Assembly: GCA_028281495.1 (NCBI GenBank)
Contig: JANQJU010000032.1
Location: 40,842-104,841 of the forward strand
From: SAR324 cluster bacterium
GTDB taxonomy: Bacteria > SAR324 > NAC60-12
Reading direction: 5' to 3'
Length of the DNA stretch: 64,000 bases
Positions 28,287 through 36,801 of this stretch are shown here, piece after piece. The notes under the pieces are model-generated. The model had not been told where the DNA came from. It saw only the letters and a list, made by a program, of their open reading frames with translations, and ran no database searches. The position numbers and the translations under genes were made by a program. Numbering within the stretch: the first letter of the stretch is position 1; each line of letters opens with the position of its first letter.

Positions 28287-30539
28287 ATGGAATGGACTCA
28301 CACGCTATTGTTTTACATCCCGGCCTGCCCCTTTACCACTTCGTTGGAAATGATCCAACATCGTTTGCGAGAAACAGGCATCTCTCAAGACCGACAGACC
28401 CTAGCAGCCGCTCTGGAGGAACTGGCCCATCAGTTTCCCATTCATCAAGATCCCCAAACCCAAGAATGGCAATGGCGTGGTGAAATGGACCTCCCAACAG
28501 CACTCATGTATCGGATGTGGGAAGCAGTCGTGCTCTCCCAACGCCACATGTTACCTCCATCACTGCGTTCCGGGTTACAGCCGTATTTTGAAAAGGCGGA
28601 AGCTACGCTTGCCGCATTTCCCGAATACCCTTGGAGCGCCTGGGCTGATAAAGTGCGCATGGTTAATGAATTTCCGTTTCAGCCACCGGACACCAGTCAA
28701 GTGATGGATCAAGTATTGGAGATGCTGCTCAACGACCAGCAGTTTTTTGTGACGTATTCTTCCCCGCACCGCGATAAGCCGAAACGATACAGCCTGCACC
28801 CCTTAGGCCTTGTGTATAAAGATGTGAAACCTTACTTGGTCAGCACTATCTACAAATTTGAATCGTTGACCACGCTGCCGATTTATCGCATGTCGGAAAT
28901 CAGTCCCCTGAACAAAAAACGACAAATCCCTCCTGGCTACCAAGACATCGATACATTCATTCAAAAAGGTGGATTTCGCTGGGGAAGTCAGGAACCGATG
29001 TCGCTGAAATTGGAAGTGCGGCCTTATGTTGTTCAATATTTGAGAGAAATGCCTTTCAGTGAAGATCAAATCATCGAAGACAGTGGCAACGGTTGGTTCA
29101 CACTCACCGCCACGGTCCCCGATACGTGGAATCTCACAACAGCGATCCTGGAAATCGGAGATTATGTGAAAGTGATCGAACCCAAGCAATTGCTGGATCG
29201 AGTGCGTCGCATCATCAGCAATAGTGCGAGGCAATACCAGCAAGACTTCTTGGCAGCCTTAGACGAAGCCGCCGACCTGTTTCGAGATATTGCAGAATTC
29301 GAAACCTTAACCGAAACCATTGCCAGTTTTTCCACACAAGTTTTTCCGATCACGTCTTGTGTCGTTTTGGACGAAAGCCGATGCGCTGTCAGCTCAATCC
29401 CAGATCCATGCAAAACGTGGATGAAATCGGTGGAATCCGAATTGGAATACCTGGAAATTCCGGAGGGAGAAATCCTTCATCATCAAGACTATGAGGTGGA
29501 ATCAGGAAAAACAATCAGCGTCACATATTTAAGCCTAGAAAGCGGTAAGAACCACTCTGGTTACTTGTTGTTTTTCCATCAAGAAGGATTGAAGCTGTTG
29601 GCCGAGTATCAAGACCAATTGGAGTTTTATGCCAAGTTCATCGGAACGCATTTGGAAAATGCCATCATCAGCAATCAATTCCAAAAGTTCGTTCCTCCTA
29701 AACTAACGTGGTTGATCAAACGACAAGAGGGCAAGTTTCCCACCACCATTTTGTTTTCTGATGTGAGGAACTTCACTCAAATGTCGGAATCCATGACTCC
29801 TGACGAAGTGTATGAATTTGTGAATACATATTTGGGTTTGATGACTCAACCCATCGAAGCTCATGATGGCATTGTAGACAAATACATTGGTGATGCCATC
29901 ATGGCCTTATTCGTCGACGAAAAACAGGATCCCATCGAAGCTGCCAATCACGCCTTTCAAGCAGCCTTGGGTATGCAAGAAGCACTGAATGACTACAACC
30001 GTCAGCGGAAGCAGGATGGCCGTGCTCCGGTCGGGATGGGGATTGGGATTCATAGTGGAGAGGCATTTTTAGGAACGGTCGGTTCCGCGGGTCGTATGAG
30101 TTCTACCGCACTGGGAGACGCTGTGAATTTTGCCTCTCGTTTGGAATCCATGACCAAATATTACCATTGCAACATGATCATCTCTTCGCAAACCTACCGC
30201 CTTTTGGAACAACCCAAGGTGCTCTGGCGTGAGTTGGATTTTGTTCGAGCAAAAGGCAAATCCAAGCCCGAAAGCATTTTAGAAATTTTTAATGGCGATG
30301 CCGAACCTCTACGAAGTCGAAAACAAGAGATTCTCAGTCCTTACCATCAGGGCCTCATGTACTATTTTGCTCAAGATTGGCCAGCCGCCCTCCAATTCTT
30401 TGATCAATGCCTGTCCTCATTTCCCGACGACACCGTATCTAAAATGTATATCAAACGGTGTCAGGACTATCTCCAATCTCCACCAGGAGAGGATTGGGAT
30501 CGCACGTTTGGTCCAGTCACTTCGATATTTTCTTCTTAA
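28287..30539 (+). CDS. WYL regulator-GAF-like-class III adenylate cyclase fusion
   Basis: 750 aa from the ATG at 28287 (GGAG 6 nt upstream; a TTG at 28281 is less likely). Residues ~15-65 look like the winged-helix start of WYL regulators (RETGISQDRQTLAAALEEL, then FPIHQDPQTQEWQWRG). Residues ~165-315 match a WYL domain (HPLGLVYKDVKPYLVSTIY, then IGDYVKVIEPKQLLDRVRRI). Residues ~320-465 are a GAF-like sensor. Residues ~485-640 are a class III cyclase with metal aspartates D492 and D536, adenine-selecting K532 and D611, and transition-state N614 and R618. That set predicts ATP, not GTP, as substrate. No membrane segment. It follows XdhC by 11 nt and precedes purU by 38 nt. Confidence 0.85.
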   Translation: MEWTHTLLFYIPACPFTTSLEMIQHRLRETGISQDRQTLAAALEELAHQFPIHQDPQTQEWQWRGEMDLPTALMYRMWEAVVLSQRHMLPPSLRSGLQPYFEKAEATLAAFPEYPWSAWADKVRMVNEFPFQPPDTSQVMDQVLEMLLNDQQFFVTYSSPHRDKPKRYSLHPLGLVYKDVKPYLVSTIYKFESLTTLPIYRMSEISPLNKKRQIPPGYQDIDTFIQKGGFRWGSQEPMSLKLEVRPYVVQYLREMPFSEDQIIEDSGNGWFTLTATVPDTWNLTTAILEIGDYVKVIEPKQLLDRVRRIISNSARQYQQDFLAALDEAADLFRDIAEFETLTETIASFSTQVFPITSCVVLDESRCAVSSIPDPCKTWMKSVESELEYLEIPEGEILHHQDYEVESGKTISVTYLSLESGKNHSGYLLFFHQEGLKLLAEYQDQLEFYAKFIGTHLENAIISNQFQKFVPPKLTWLIKRQEGKFPTTILFSDVRNFTQMSESMTPDEVYEFVNTYLGLMTQPIEAHDGIVDKYIGDAIMALFVDEKQDPIEAANHAFQAALGMQEALNDYNRQRKQDGRAPVGMGIGIHSGEAFLGTVGSAGRMSSTALGDAVNFASRLESMTKYYHCNMIISSQTYRLLEQPKVLWRELDFVRAKGKSKPESILEIFNGDAEPLRSRKQEILSPYHQGLMYYFAQDWPAALQFFDQCLSSFPDDTVSKMYIKRCQDYLQSPPGEDWDRTFGPVTSIFSS

Positions 30540-30577
30540 AGAATATTTTTGCCAGTAACCCCCTGAAGGAGCACCTC

Positions 30578-31429
30578 ATGGCAACCGCAGTTCTCAAACT
30601 TCATTGTGAAGACACGAAAGGCATCGTCTATCATGTGGCCAAATTCATCTTTGAACATGGTGGCAACATCTTAGAATCCCAGCAGCATCAGGAACCCTTA
30701 AACAATCGTTTTTTCATGCGGGTGCATTTCGACTTGGCGGATCTCAATTGCACCCGGCAGCAGTTGCGTAGCGATTGGGAACCTGTGTCCCAAAAATTCA
30801 ATATGGAAACAGATCTCACTTTTTCAGACGACCGGAAACGGATTGCCATCATGGTATCCAAGTACGATCACTGTCTCTATGATCTGTTTTTACGTCACCA
30901 ATATGGAGAACTGAACGCTGATATTGCCTTGGTGGTGAGCAATCATCCTGATTTGGAATCCGTGAGTTTCAATTTCAAAGTGCCCTATTTTTACATCCCG
31001 GTTACCAAAGCCAACAAGCAAGAGGCTGAGCAAAAAGCAGTGGAATTGTTCCGACAGCATCAGGTCGATCTCATCGCCTTGGCTCGCTACATGCAGATTC
31101 TCACGCCTACGCTTTTGGAGGCGTATCCCAATCGAATCATCAACGTGCATCATGGTTTTTTGCCGGCATTCGTTGGGGCCAAGCCGTACCATCAGGCCTA
31201 TGAAAAAGGAGTGAAAATGATTGGAGCCACGAGTCACTACGCCACCGAGGAACTCGATATGGGGCCGATCATCGAACAAGAGACCATTCGCGTGACCCAC
31301 GCCCACGATCCCAAAGACATGGTACGCCTCGGACGCGATATCGAGAAAAAGGTTTTCGCTCATGCGGTGAAACAACACTTAGAAGACCGCATTATCGTTT
31401 ATAAAAATCGCACCATTATTTTTGACTGA
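30578..31429 (+). CDS. purU: Formyltetrahydrofolate deformylase
   Basis: 283 aa from the ATG at 30578 (AAGGAG 6 nt upstream). An N-terminal ACT domain (residues ~1-80) precedes the formyl-transferase-like hydrolase domain with NVHHGFLPAFVGAKPYHQAY, GATSHYATEELDMGPIIEQE and the family's catalytic Asn/His/Asp set. PurU hydrolyses 10-formyl-THF to THF plus formate, balancing one-carbon pools and supplying formate for purine synthesis. It is the last gene of the run that starts with the IorA-type subunit; the functional link between them is not clear. Confidence 0.95.
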   Translation: MATAVLKLHCEDTKGIVYHVAKFIFEHGGNILESQQHQEPLNNRFFMRVHFDLADLNCTRQQLRSDWEPVSQKFNMETDLTFSDDRKRIAIMVSKYDHCLYDLFLRHQYGELNADIALVVSNHPDLESVSFNFKVPYFYIPVTKANKQEAEQKAVELFRQHQVDLIALARYMQILTPTLLEAYPNRIINVHHGFLPAFVGAKPYHQAYEKGVKMIGATSHYATEELDMGPIIEQETIRVTHAHDPKDMVRLGRDIEKKVFAHAVKQHLEDRIIVYKNRTIIFD

Positions 31430-31446
31430 ATCCAATCTCAACCTAG

Positions 31447-31504
31447 ATTTTTGATTAAACCCAATCCCAATCAATATTTTTGATTAAACCCAATCCCAAC
31501 CAAT
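31447..31504. repeat. 29-bp tandem duplication upstream of the LysM gene
   Basis: Two adjacent 29-base copies beginning ATTTTTGATTAAACCC and differing at one base, with a weaker partial copy just before (31430-31446). They fill the purU-LysM gap right up to the ribosome-binding site of the next gene. Confidence 0.85.
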
Positions 31505-31522
31505 AAAATGAAAGGAGGACCT

Positions 31523-32365
31523 ATGACCACCGCTCTGAAATATACCATCCTACCAGGAGACACCCTTTCGGATCTTGCCAAACAACTGAACGAGTGTGCT
31601 GGAGTGACTTGGCAGGAGATTGCAGAGGCCAATCCCTCGGTCGACCCCCGAAATTTGCAAGTAGGACAGGTCATCAATATCCCTGCGAATCAGACCGACT
31701 CGGCATCCAATCCGGTTGTGACCAGTGGTGACGAAACAATCGCATATTACGCCTGGACGTGGTCGTCTGCGACGCCTCCAGTTGGAGCCAACATGGGCAT
31801 TGCTTTCAGCGGATGGGTCGATCCCTGCCGAGCATTGGAAGATAGCAGCCGTGTGTATGATAGTTTGGTCGGCCAAAAAGTGGTGTCGTTGGGAGGCGGA
31901 AATGAATCAGGCAGTTGGAACAGCACCGCGATTCAAACGGTAATCCAATCGATCCAAAATGGAGATTTTTCTAAGTATCAGGGAATTTGCTATGACATCG
32001 AAGAGGGAGCTGCTGGCTTGGAGAACGACTTTAGCCAGCTTTTCCAAACTACGAAGGCTCACAACTTGATTGTGTTTGTCACGGTGAGTCATTCCGCTCC
32101 CTATGGGATCTCTGATGCCCCGGCCTTGATGGAAAGTTTTTTTGAAAATGAAGACATCGACTACCTTTCCCCGCAGTTATACACCACGGGAAAAGAAACC
32201 GAAAATGACTATGACATCAGCCAAGTCCCTTGGAAAAGTTATGCCTCAGCCAAAGCAGCGATTGTTCCCAGTATCGTCCAGGCCAGTTTTTATGAGAGTG
32301 CTCAGCAATACTTTGCTAATGTTGGAGTGGTTCTCAAAGGTTTTGTTCAATGGTCTCAAAGCTAA
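31523..32365 (+). CDS. LysM domain plus GH18-like TIM-barrel protein without signal peptide
   Basis: 280 aa from the ATG at 31523, which has AAAGGAGG 4-5 nt upstream. Residues 6-54 are a LysM glycan-binding module (YTILPGDTLSDLAKQL, then PRNLQVGQVINIP). Residues ~70-280 resemble a small GH18 barrel: strand-3 motif SLGGG at 122-126, the catalytic region ICYDIEE at 155-161, SPQLY at 216-220 and the closing GFVQW. The DxxDxDxE motif keeps only the last Asp and the Glu, so chitinase/glucanase activity is possible but not assured. There is no signal peptide or TM segment. Confidence 0.7.
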   Translation: MTTALKYTILPGDTLSDLAKQLNECAGVTWQEIAEANPSVDPRNLQVGQVINIPANQTDSASNPVVTSGDETIAYYAWTWSSATPPVGANMGIAFSGWVDPCRALEDSSRVYDSLVGQKVVSLGGGNESGSWNSTAIQTVIQSIQNGDFSKYQGICYDIEEGAAGLENDFSQLFQTTKAHNLIVFVTVSHSAPYGISDAPALMESFFENEDIDYLSPQLYTTGKETENDYDISQVPWKSYASAKAAIVPSIVQASFYESAQQYFANVGVVLKGFVQWSQS

Positions 32366-32384
32366 ACTTCATCCACACAGAAAA

Positions 32385-33794
32385 TTAGGATCGTCTCGCT
32401 ATTTTAGAAAAAATGAATTTGAAATCCCTCGCATAGTCTAACAGGGGGTTGTGCCCAACCAATGAAGAGTCCTGGGACGTCAACCATCGATTGAGCAGCT
32501 TGCCTGCATAAAAGGCCCCAGCGAGATTGGCAAGAGCGAGACCGATCCAAACCCCTTCCAAACTGATCAAAGAACCAATAGCGGCAAGCGGAATCGTGAA
32601 TCCCAATGACTTCAGAAGTGTCACTTTTAATGAATCTTTAGGCATGTAGACTCCATTGAAAAAGGACGTTGTAATCAATGCCAAACCAAAGGCAGGAAAT
32701 GAAAGGCCCAGGATGTACAAATAGTTCGAGGCATGATGGATCACTTCCGGCACATCAGTAAAAATCGAAACGATCATTTCGCCAAACATCAACAGAATTG
32801 CAAAAAATAAAAGTCCCCAATAGACCGTCATCCTCCCGGAATAACTGACCACTTGATCCAGACGCGCTTGTTGGTTGGCACCAAAATTTTGGGCGACCAG
32901 TGGGGTCAAGATCACACTCAACGCTAAAATTCCGGTCATTCCCAGGGATTCAATCTTGGTCGCGATGCCATAGGCAGCCACAGCATCTTCTCCAGAGTGG
33001 GCAACGATTCGCGTGATGAAACCGATGGCAATGGGATTTAAAATCTGGGCAATCACCGCTGGCAATCCAATCGTAAAAATTTCCTGAACAGCTGCTATGG
33101 TTTGTTGAAACGATTCCAACGCTTTAAATGACAACAACTCTGCTTTAACGAGCAATCGAAGGATGGGCACCAGTACGAAAAACCAAGATATTACCGTGGC
33201 AAGAGCGGCTCCCTGCAATCCCATTGCGGGGATGGGACCCATTCCAAAAATCAAAATATAATCGAGAACCAGATTCACCAAACCGCTCAACCCTAGTATG
33301 GCATCGGGTTGGGTGGTGATTCCCTTGGCCCGTAAGGCGGCGCTTCCCACCAAAGCTCCCACCAAAGCAAATATTCCCAAGTACAAAGTCTGCATGTATT
33401 CAGCAATCAAAGGAAGGATCTCTTCATTCGCACCCAACAAAGAAAATACCGGCGAAATTGTGTAATAGCCCACCACGCCTAACATCAACGCCAAGACTGA
33501 AAACAACCCCACCGCGATTGTGGTGAGGCGTTTTGCTTTAGGAGTGTTGTTTTCTCCCAATGCCTTGCCGACCGCTGAACTCAAGCCAGATGCCATTCCC
33601 ATGAACATGCTGACCAATAAAAAATAGACTGGAAACGCAAAACTGATCGCTGCCAATTCGCTCGTTCCTAGTTGTCCCACAAAATAGGTATCAACCAACT
33701 GGAACAAAAACGTGGTGAGCATTCCCAAAATCACAGGGGCTGTCATCAATACCAAGGCCTCCTTTACCGGACGCTCGAAAATATCTTTTTTCAT
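32385..33794 (-). CDS. MATE-family multidrug/sodium antiporter
   Basis: 469 aa with about 12 hydrophobic segments in two halves. MatE features include FQLVDTYFVGQLGTSELAAI at the start, GLQGAALATVISW in the first half, and AVAAYGIATKIESL in the second. MATE proteins export cationic drugs or metabolites using Na+ or H+ gradients. Its start overlaps the stop of the pirin-like gene by 4 bases (ATGA), so translation is probably coupled. It is the third gene of the VOC-pirin-MATE unit. Confidence 0.93.
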   Translation of the reverse strand: MKKDIFERPVKEALVLMTAPVILGMLTTFLFQLVDTYFVGQLGTSELAAISFAFPVYFLLVSMFMGMASGLSSAVGKALGENNTPKAKRLTTIAVGLFSVLALMLGVVGYYTISPVFSLLGANEEILPLIAEYMQTLYLGIFALVGALVGSAALRAKGITTQPDAILGLSGLVNLVLDYILIFGMGPIPAMGLQGAALATVISWFFVLVPILRLLVKAELLSFKALESFQQTIAAVQEIFTIGLPAVIAQILNPIAIGFITRIVAHSGEDAVAAYGIATKIESLGMTGILALSVILTPLVAQNFGANQQARLDQVVSYSGRMTVYWGLLFFAILLMFGEMIVSIFTDVPEVIHHASNYLYILGLSFPAFGLALITTSFFNGVYMPKDSLKVTLLKSLGFTIPLAAIGSLISLEGVWIGLALANLAGAFYAGKLLNRWLTSQDSSLVGHNPLLDYARDFKFIFSKIARRS

Positions 33795-34609
33795 ACCGAC
33801 ACCCCTACTTGTTGAAGAATTTTTTTGCCCAGAGCTTGAATTTTTACTTTAGCCCGCTTCAAGCTTTCTGGGTTGGTGTGCATCTGACCATATTCATGAA
33901 CAATGGGATACGGACTGGGCTGAGCAACTGCCAAAATGAACTTGGTATCGACATTGGCTTTAACGATGATTTCTCCTTCCGTTTCTTCAAGTGTTCCCAT
34001 AGTCGCTTCCTCCACCTGGGTTTCTGCAACCCGAACACTACCTTCCCGCGGGAAAATGAATCCGCGTGTTTGACTTTTAGGAGGTGTATAAGCCCAACGT
34101 TCCCCCGCCTTCAACGAAACGTCCAAATAAGTCATATCAACCGGAACCAAGGCCGGCGAAGTGACCCCATTGTAGTTTCCAATGAAAACGCGAGTGTTGC
34201 CTGTTTTTGGCACCTGGGCAGGCTGTACGTTGAAGTATTTGACCGGGCCAGATTCCTCCTCCGGGGGAAGTTGGACCCATAGCTGTAAAATGCCAATTGT
34301 GTTGTGTTTAGGTTGATACTCTTCCTTGTGCCAGATCCCTCCACCGGAAGCCATCCACTGGAAGCCACCATCTTGGATCATCCCTCGATTTTCCGTGTCG
34401 GTGTGATGCAAGTTGCACTCATAAGGAAACGTGAGAGTAGCGACACCCGAATGAGGATGCCATGGGATTCGAAGCCAATTTTCACCCTTCTGTTTGCCCG
34501 CATCAAAAAGAACAAAAGGCGCAAGCGCTTTGCGGTTTTGGCTGGTGATGTACGAAGGTGGACCTCCGCCAGGAGCGGCTCGATATATTTGATTGATTGA
34601 ACGAGGCAT
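33791..34609 (-). CDS. Pirin-family bicupin protein
   Basis: 272 aa from the ATG at 34609 (AAAGGAG 5 nt upstream; an earlier ATG at 34624 overlaps the preceding stop). The cupin metal site is visible: HPHSG, then HHTD and GGGIWHKEE. The C-terminal half has the second cupin. Pirins bind iron; some have quercetin dioxygenase activity, others modulate redox or regulators. In the middle of a VOC-pirin-MATE operon, a role in dealing with a toxic aromatic or electrophile is plausible but inferred. Confidence 0.9.
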   Translation of the reverse strand: MPRSINQIYRAAPGGGPPSYITSQNRKALAPFVLFDAGKQKGENWLRIPWHPHSGVATLTFPYECNLHHTDTENRGMIQDGGFQWMASGGGIWHKEEYQPKHNTIGILQLWVQLPPEEESGPVKYFNVQPAQVPKTGNTRVFIGNYNGVTSPALVPVDMTYLDVSLKAGERWAYTPPKSQTRGFIFPREGSVRVAETQVEEATMGTLEETEGEIIVKANVDTKFILAVAQPSPYPIVHEYGQMHTNPESLKRAKVKIQALGKKILQQVGVSV

Positions 34610-34620
34610 AGTGACTCCTT

Positions 34621-35016
34621 TCATTTGGATACTTTATGGAACTCGATGACATTTCGATCTTGATCACGAATGAATAGCGAGGTTCCTCCTGGAAAGTTCA
34701 TAGGCCCTTCGGTGATTTCAATATCGTGTGATTTCAAAGTGGACACCACTGCATCCACATCACTGATTTCTAGGGCGACATGTGTGTATCCCGCATACTT
34801 TTCCGACACATCCATCAAAACGTTGTGGAGGGTCGGAGCACTGGCATTCAAAATGAGATTCAGATTGATTCCCGAAGGATGTTCCATGACTGCAATGGGT
34901 TCCGGACCGGCAGGGCCATAAAGAAATACAAAACCCAGTTTTTCATAAAAAGCTCTTGCTCTTGAAAGATTGGAAACTCGTAAACCGATATGATTGATTC
35001 TTGTGATCTCTTTCAT
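34621..35016 (-). CDS. VOC-family (glyoxalase/dioxygenase-like) protein
   Basis: 131 aa, one pair of beta-alpha-beta-beta-beta modules: INHIGLRVSNLSRARAFYEK at the N-terminus, TGHVALEI-like HVALEISDVDAVVSTLK in the middle, and FIRDQDRNVIEFHKVSK at the end. The metal ligands His, His and Glu of the family are in place. It is the first gene of the VOC-pirin-MATE unit; the start has GGAGAG upstream. It is divergent from the LysR gene at 35183, a common arrangement for regulator and target. Substrate unknown. Confidence 0.88.
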   Translation of the reverse strand: MKEITRINHIGLRVSNLSRARAFYEKLGFVFLYGPAGPEPIAVMEHPSGINLNLILNASAPTLHNVLMDVSEKYAGYTHVALEISDVDAVVSTLKSHDIEITEGPMNFPGGTSLFIRDQDRNVIEFHKVSK

Positions 35017-35110
35017 GGGGACTCTCCACCTAAGTGGTTGGAATGAAACCGAACCGCGGATTGTGATAAATCGGCTGTCGGATTTGTGAATGACGGTAAC
35101 TTGAGTTCTA

Positions 35111-35152
35111 ATTTACATTGTCCTATATTTGATTGTAAATAAGCATATATAG
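35111..35152. promoter_or_regulatory. Candidate LysR operator in a divergent promoter
   Basis: Within the 166-base gap between the VOC operon and the LysR gene, ATTTACA (35111-35117) and TGTAAAT (35134-35140) form an inverted repeat with a 16-base spacer. A second pair, CTATAT (35123-35128) and ATATAG (35147-35152), overlaps it. The region is AT-rich and lies 30-70 bases upstream of the LysR start, where an autoregulatory LysR site would be expected. Confidence 0.45.
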
Positions 35153-35182
35153 GAATAACTATCCCAAAAATGGAATAATTCT

Positions 35183-36073
35183 ATGGAAACAGATGACGCT
35201 TTGATTTTTACCAAAGTGGTGAGTTCCGGCAGTTTTTCTAAAGCCGCTGAACTGCTAAATATGCCCAAGTCGACATTAAGCCGTCGGATCTCAAACTTGG
35301 AAGAACGATTGGGGGTACGATTGCTAGAAAGGACGACCCGTCAACTCGCATTGACGGATATTGGAAGAGGGTATCACGGACATTGCGAGCGAATCGTAGA
35401 GGAAATTCAAGAAGCGGAAAGCTATATTGCTCAGTCCCAGTCCGAGCCTCAAGGAACGCTGAAAGTTTCGGTTGCGGTCGACATTGCGCTCATCCATATG
35501 CAAGAAATTTTTGCAGATTTTCTATTGGAGTATCCCAAAATATCTTTGGTCGTGGACCTGTCACAGCGCGTGGTGAATTTGATTGAGGAAGAAGTGGATG
35601 TGGCGATTCGAGTGAGAAATTTGGAGGATTCCAGTTTGATTGCCAAAAAGATTGGAGTGTCGACGATCAGCCTTTTTTCGCATGTCGACTATTTTGCCAA
35701 CCGGGAGATTCCCACCCATCCGAGCCAATTGATTGAAACCGACTGTATTGGGCTGGATGCAGGTAATCCCGTTTGGGAATTTTGGGATGGTAGACAAGAA
35801 ATCAAGGTCAAGCCACGTCATCGCTACAAGGTGAATAACTTGACCTTGATTAAAACGGCTGTGCTCAAAGGGCTGGGAATTGCGATACTTCCCCAAAAGT
35901 CATGCGAACCCCATTTGGGAAAAGAGCTGATGCCCTTGCTAGAGGATTACAGCGTTCGATTTGGGAATATCTATGCCGTTTATCCCAGTAAAAAATACAT
36001 GTCTTCGAAACTGAGAGTGTTTCTAGACTACTTAGAAATACATTTTCAGCAAAACCCTTCGAAAGATCGTTAG
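35183..36073 (+). CDS. LysR-family transcriptional regulator
   Basis: 296 aa. The helix-turn-helix is near residues 5-60 (VVSSGSFSKAAELLNMPKST, then LSRRISNLEERLGVRLLERT). The effector domain starts QGTLKVSVAVDIALIHM. It is divergent from the VOC-pirin-MATE operon across a 166-base region with an inverted repeat, and is the likely regulator of that operon. Its stop overlaps the stop of the convergent lipoprotein gene by 4 bases. Ribosome-binding site weak. Confidence 0.93.
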   Translation: METDDALIFTKVVSSGSFSKAAELLNMPKSTLSRRISNLEERLGVRLLERTTRQLALTDIGRGYHGHCERIVEEIQEAESYIAQSQSEPQGTLKVSVAVDIALIHMQEIFADFLLEYPKISLVVDLSQRVVNLIEEEVDVAIRVRNLEDSSLIAKKIGVSTISLFSHVDYFANREIPTHPSQLIETDCIGLDAGNPVWEFWDGRQEIKVKPRHRYKVNNLTLIKTAVLKGLGIAILPQKSCEPHLGKELMPLLEDYSVRFGNIYAVYPSKKYMSSKLRVFLDYLEIHFQQNPSKDR

Positions 36074-36543
36074 TCACGAACACAAATATCGGATGAATTG
36101 ACTTCCGTAAACGTCTCCGAAGTCTCTTCAATTATGAGCGAATCCCCAACAAAGCTAAGGGTTCCGGTGAGTTCAGTGTCGAGCGTGCAAACTCGGATTT
36201 GGTCACTATCGATAATCCCGACAGCATTCAAGATAATACATTCATCATTCTCATTGAAAGTACGGATGGTGACCTTATCGGTGGTGAAAATCCACCATTG
36301 ATAAAAAAAATCATGCTCCCAAATCCCGGAAAAACGTGAGTCCAACGTGCCACTCCCATCACAGGGGAAAGTGACCGTGGTGTCATCTGAACCCGATGCA
36401 ACATCATTCGCAGACGCACCTTCTCCTTCTTCTCCTCCTCCGCCTCCTCCGCCTCCGCCCCCACCCCCTCCGCAGGCACTCAGTATGAAAAAGACAGCGC
36501 TGACCAAACCAATCCACCAACTTCTTCGATTATGTGTTTTCAT
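36070..36543 (-). CDS. Small lipoprotein with poly-glycine linker
   Basis: 157 aa. A signal peptide ends in a lipobox (FILSAC), with lipid attachment at C24. A run of 13 glycines and an acidic linker (EEGEGASAND) follow, then a ~110 aa beta-rich domain with three further cysteines (FPCDGSGTLDSRFSGIWEHD, then QWWIFTTDKVTIR). It resembles small lipocalin-like surface lipoproteins, but I do not recognise the family. The Gly run is encoded by mixed GGN codons, so it is not a simple mononucleotide slippage tract. Confidence 0.75.
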   Translation of the reverse strand: MKTHNRRSWWIGLVSAVFFILSACGGGGGGGGGGGGGEEGEGASANDVASGSDDTTVTFPCDGSGTLDSRFSGIWEHDFFYQWWIFTTDKVTIRTFNENDECIILNAVGIIDSDQIRVCTLDTELTGTLSFVGDSLIIEETSETFTEVNSSDICVRD

Positions 36544-36729
36544 TGCTCGCTCCTCTCCTCTTATTTTTGTTATAACTGAAACATTCCAAACGCCTAAATC
36601 TCACGTTTGACAGTATGCCAATAAAATTTGGAATATTTGGAACCCATACCGGCAACAAAAATTTGGAAAAGAGCACCCAGCATGTCAAGTGAATTCGCTT
36701 TTTGTTTAACCTAAGTCAATAGCTCAAGA

Positions 36730-36801
36730 TTGAGGATTTGATCGATGGCTTTCATTTGCTAACGGTTGAGGATTTGATCGATGGTTTTCATTTGTTCAGG
36801 A
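36730..36801. repeat. 36-bp tandem duplication covering the 3' end of the aldo/keto reductase gene
   Basis: Two adjacent copies beginning TTGAGGATTTGATCGATGG. The right copy (36766-36801) encodes the last codons of the reductase; the left copy (36730-36765) carries the stop codon at its right edge (36759-36761) and continues as a non-coding echo of the same residues. Confidence 0.85.

Noticed and set aside
36430..36478. GGN tract in the lipoprotein as a phase-variable simple repeat
   Set aside because: The tract uses mixed GGA/GGC/GGG/GGT codons, so it is not a uniform repeat prone to slippage.
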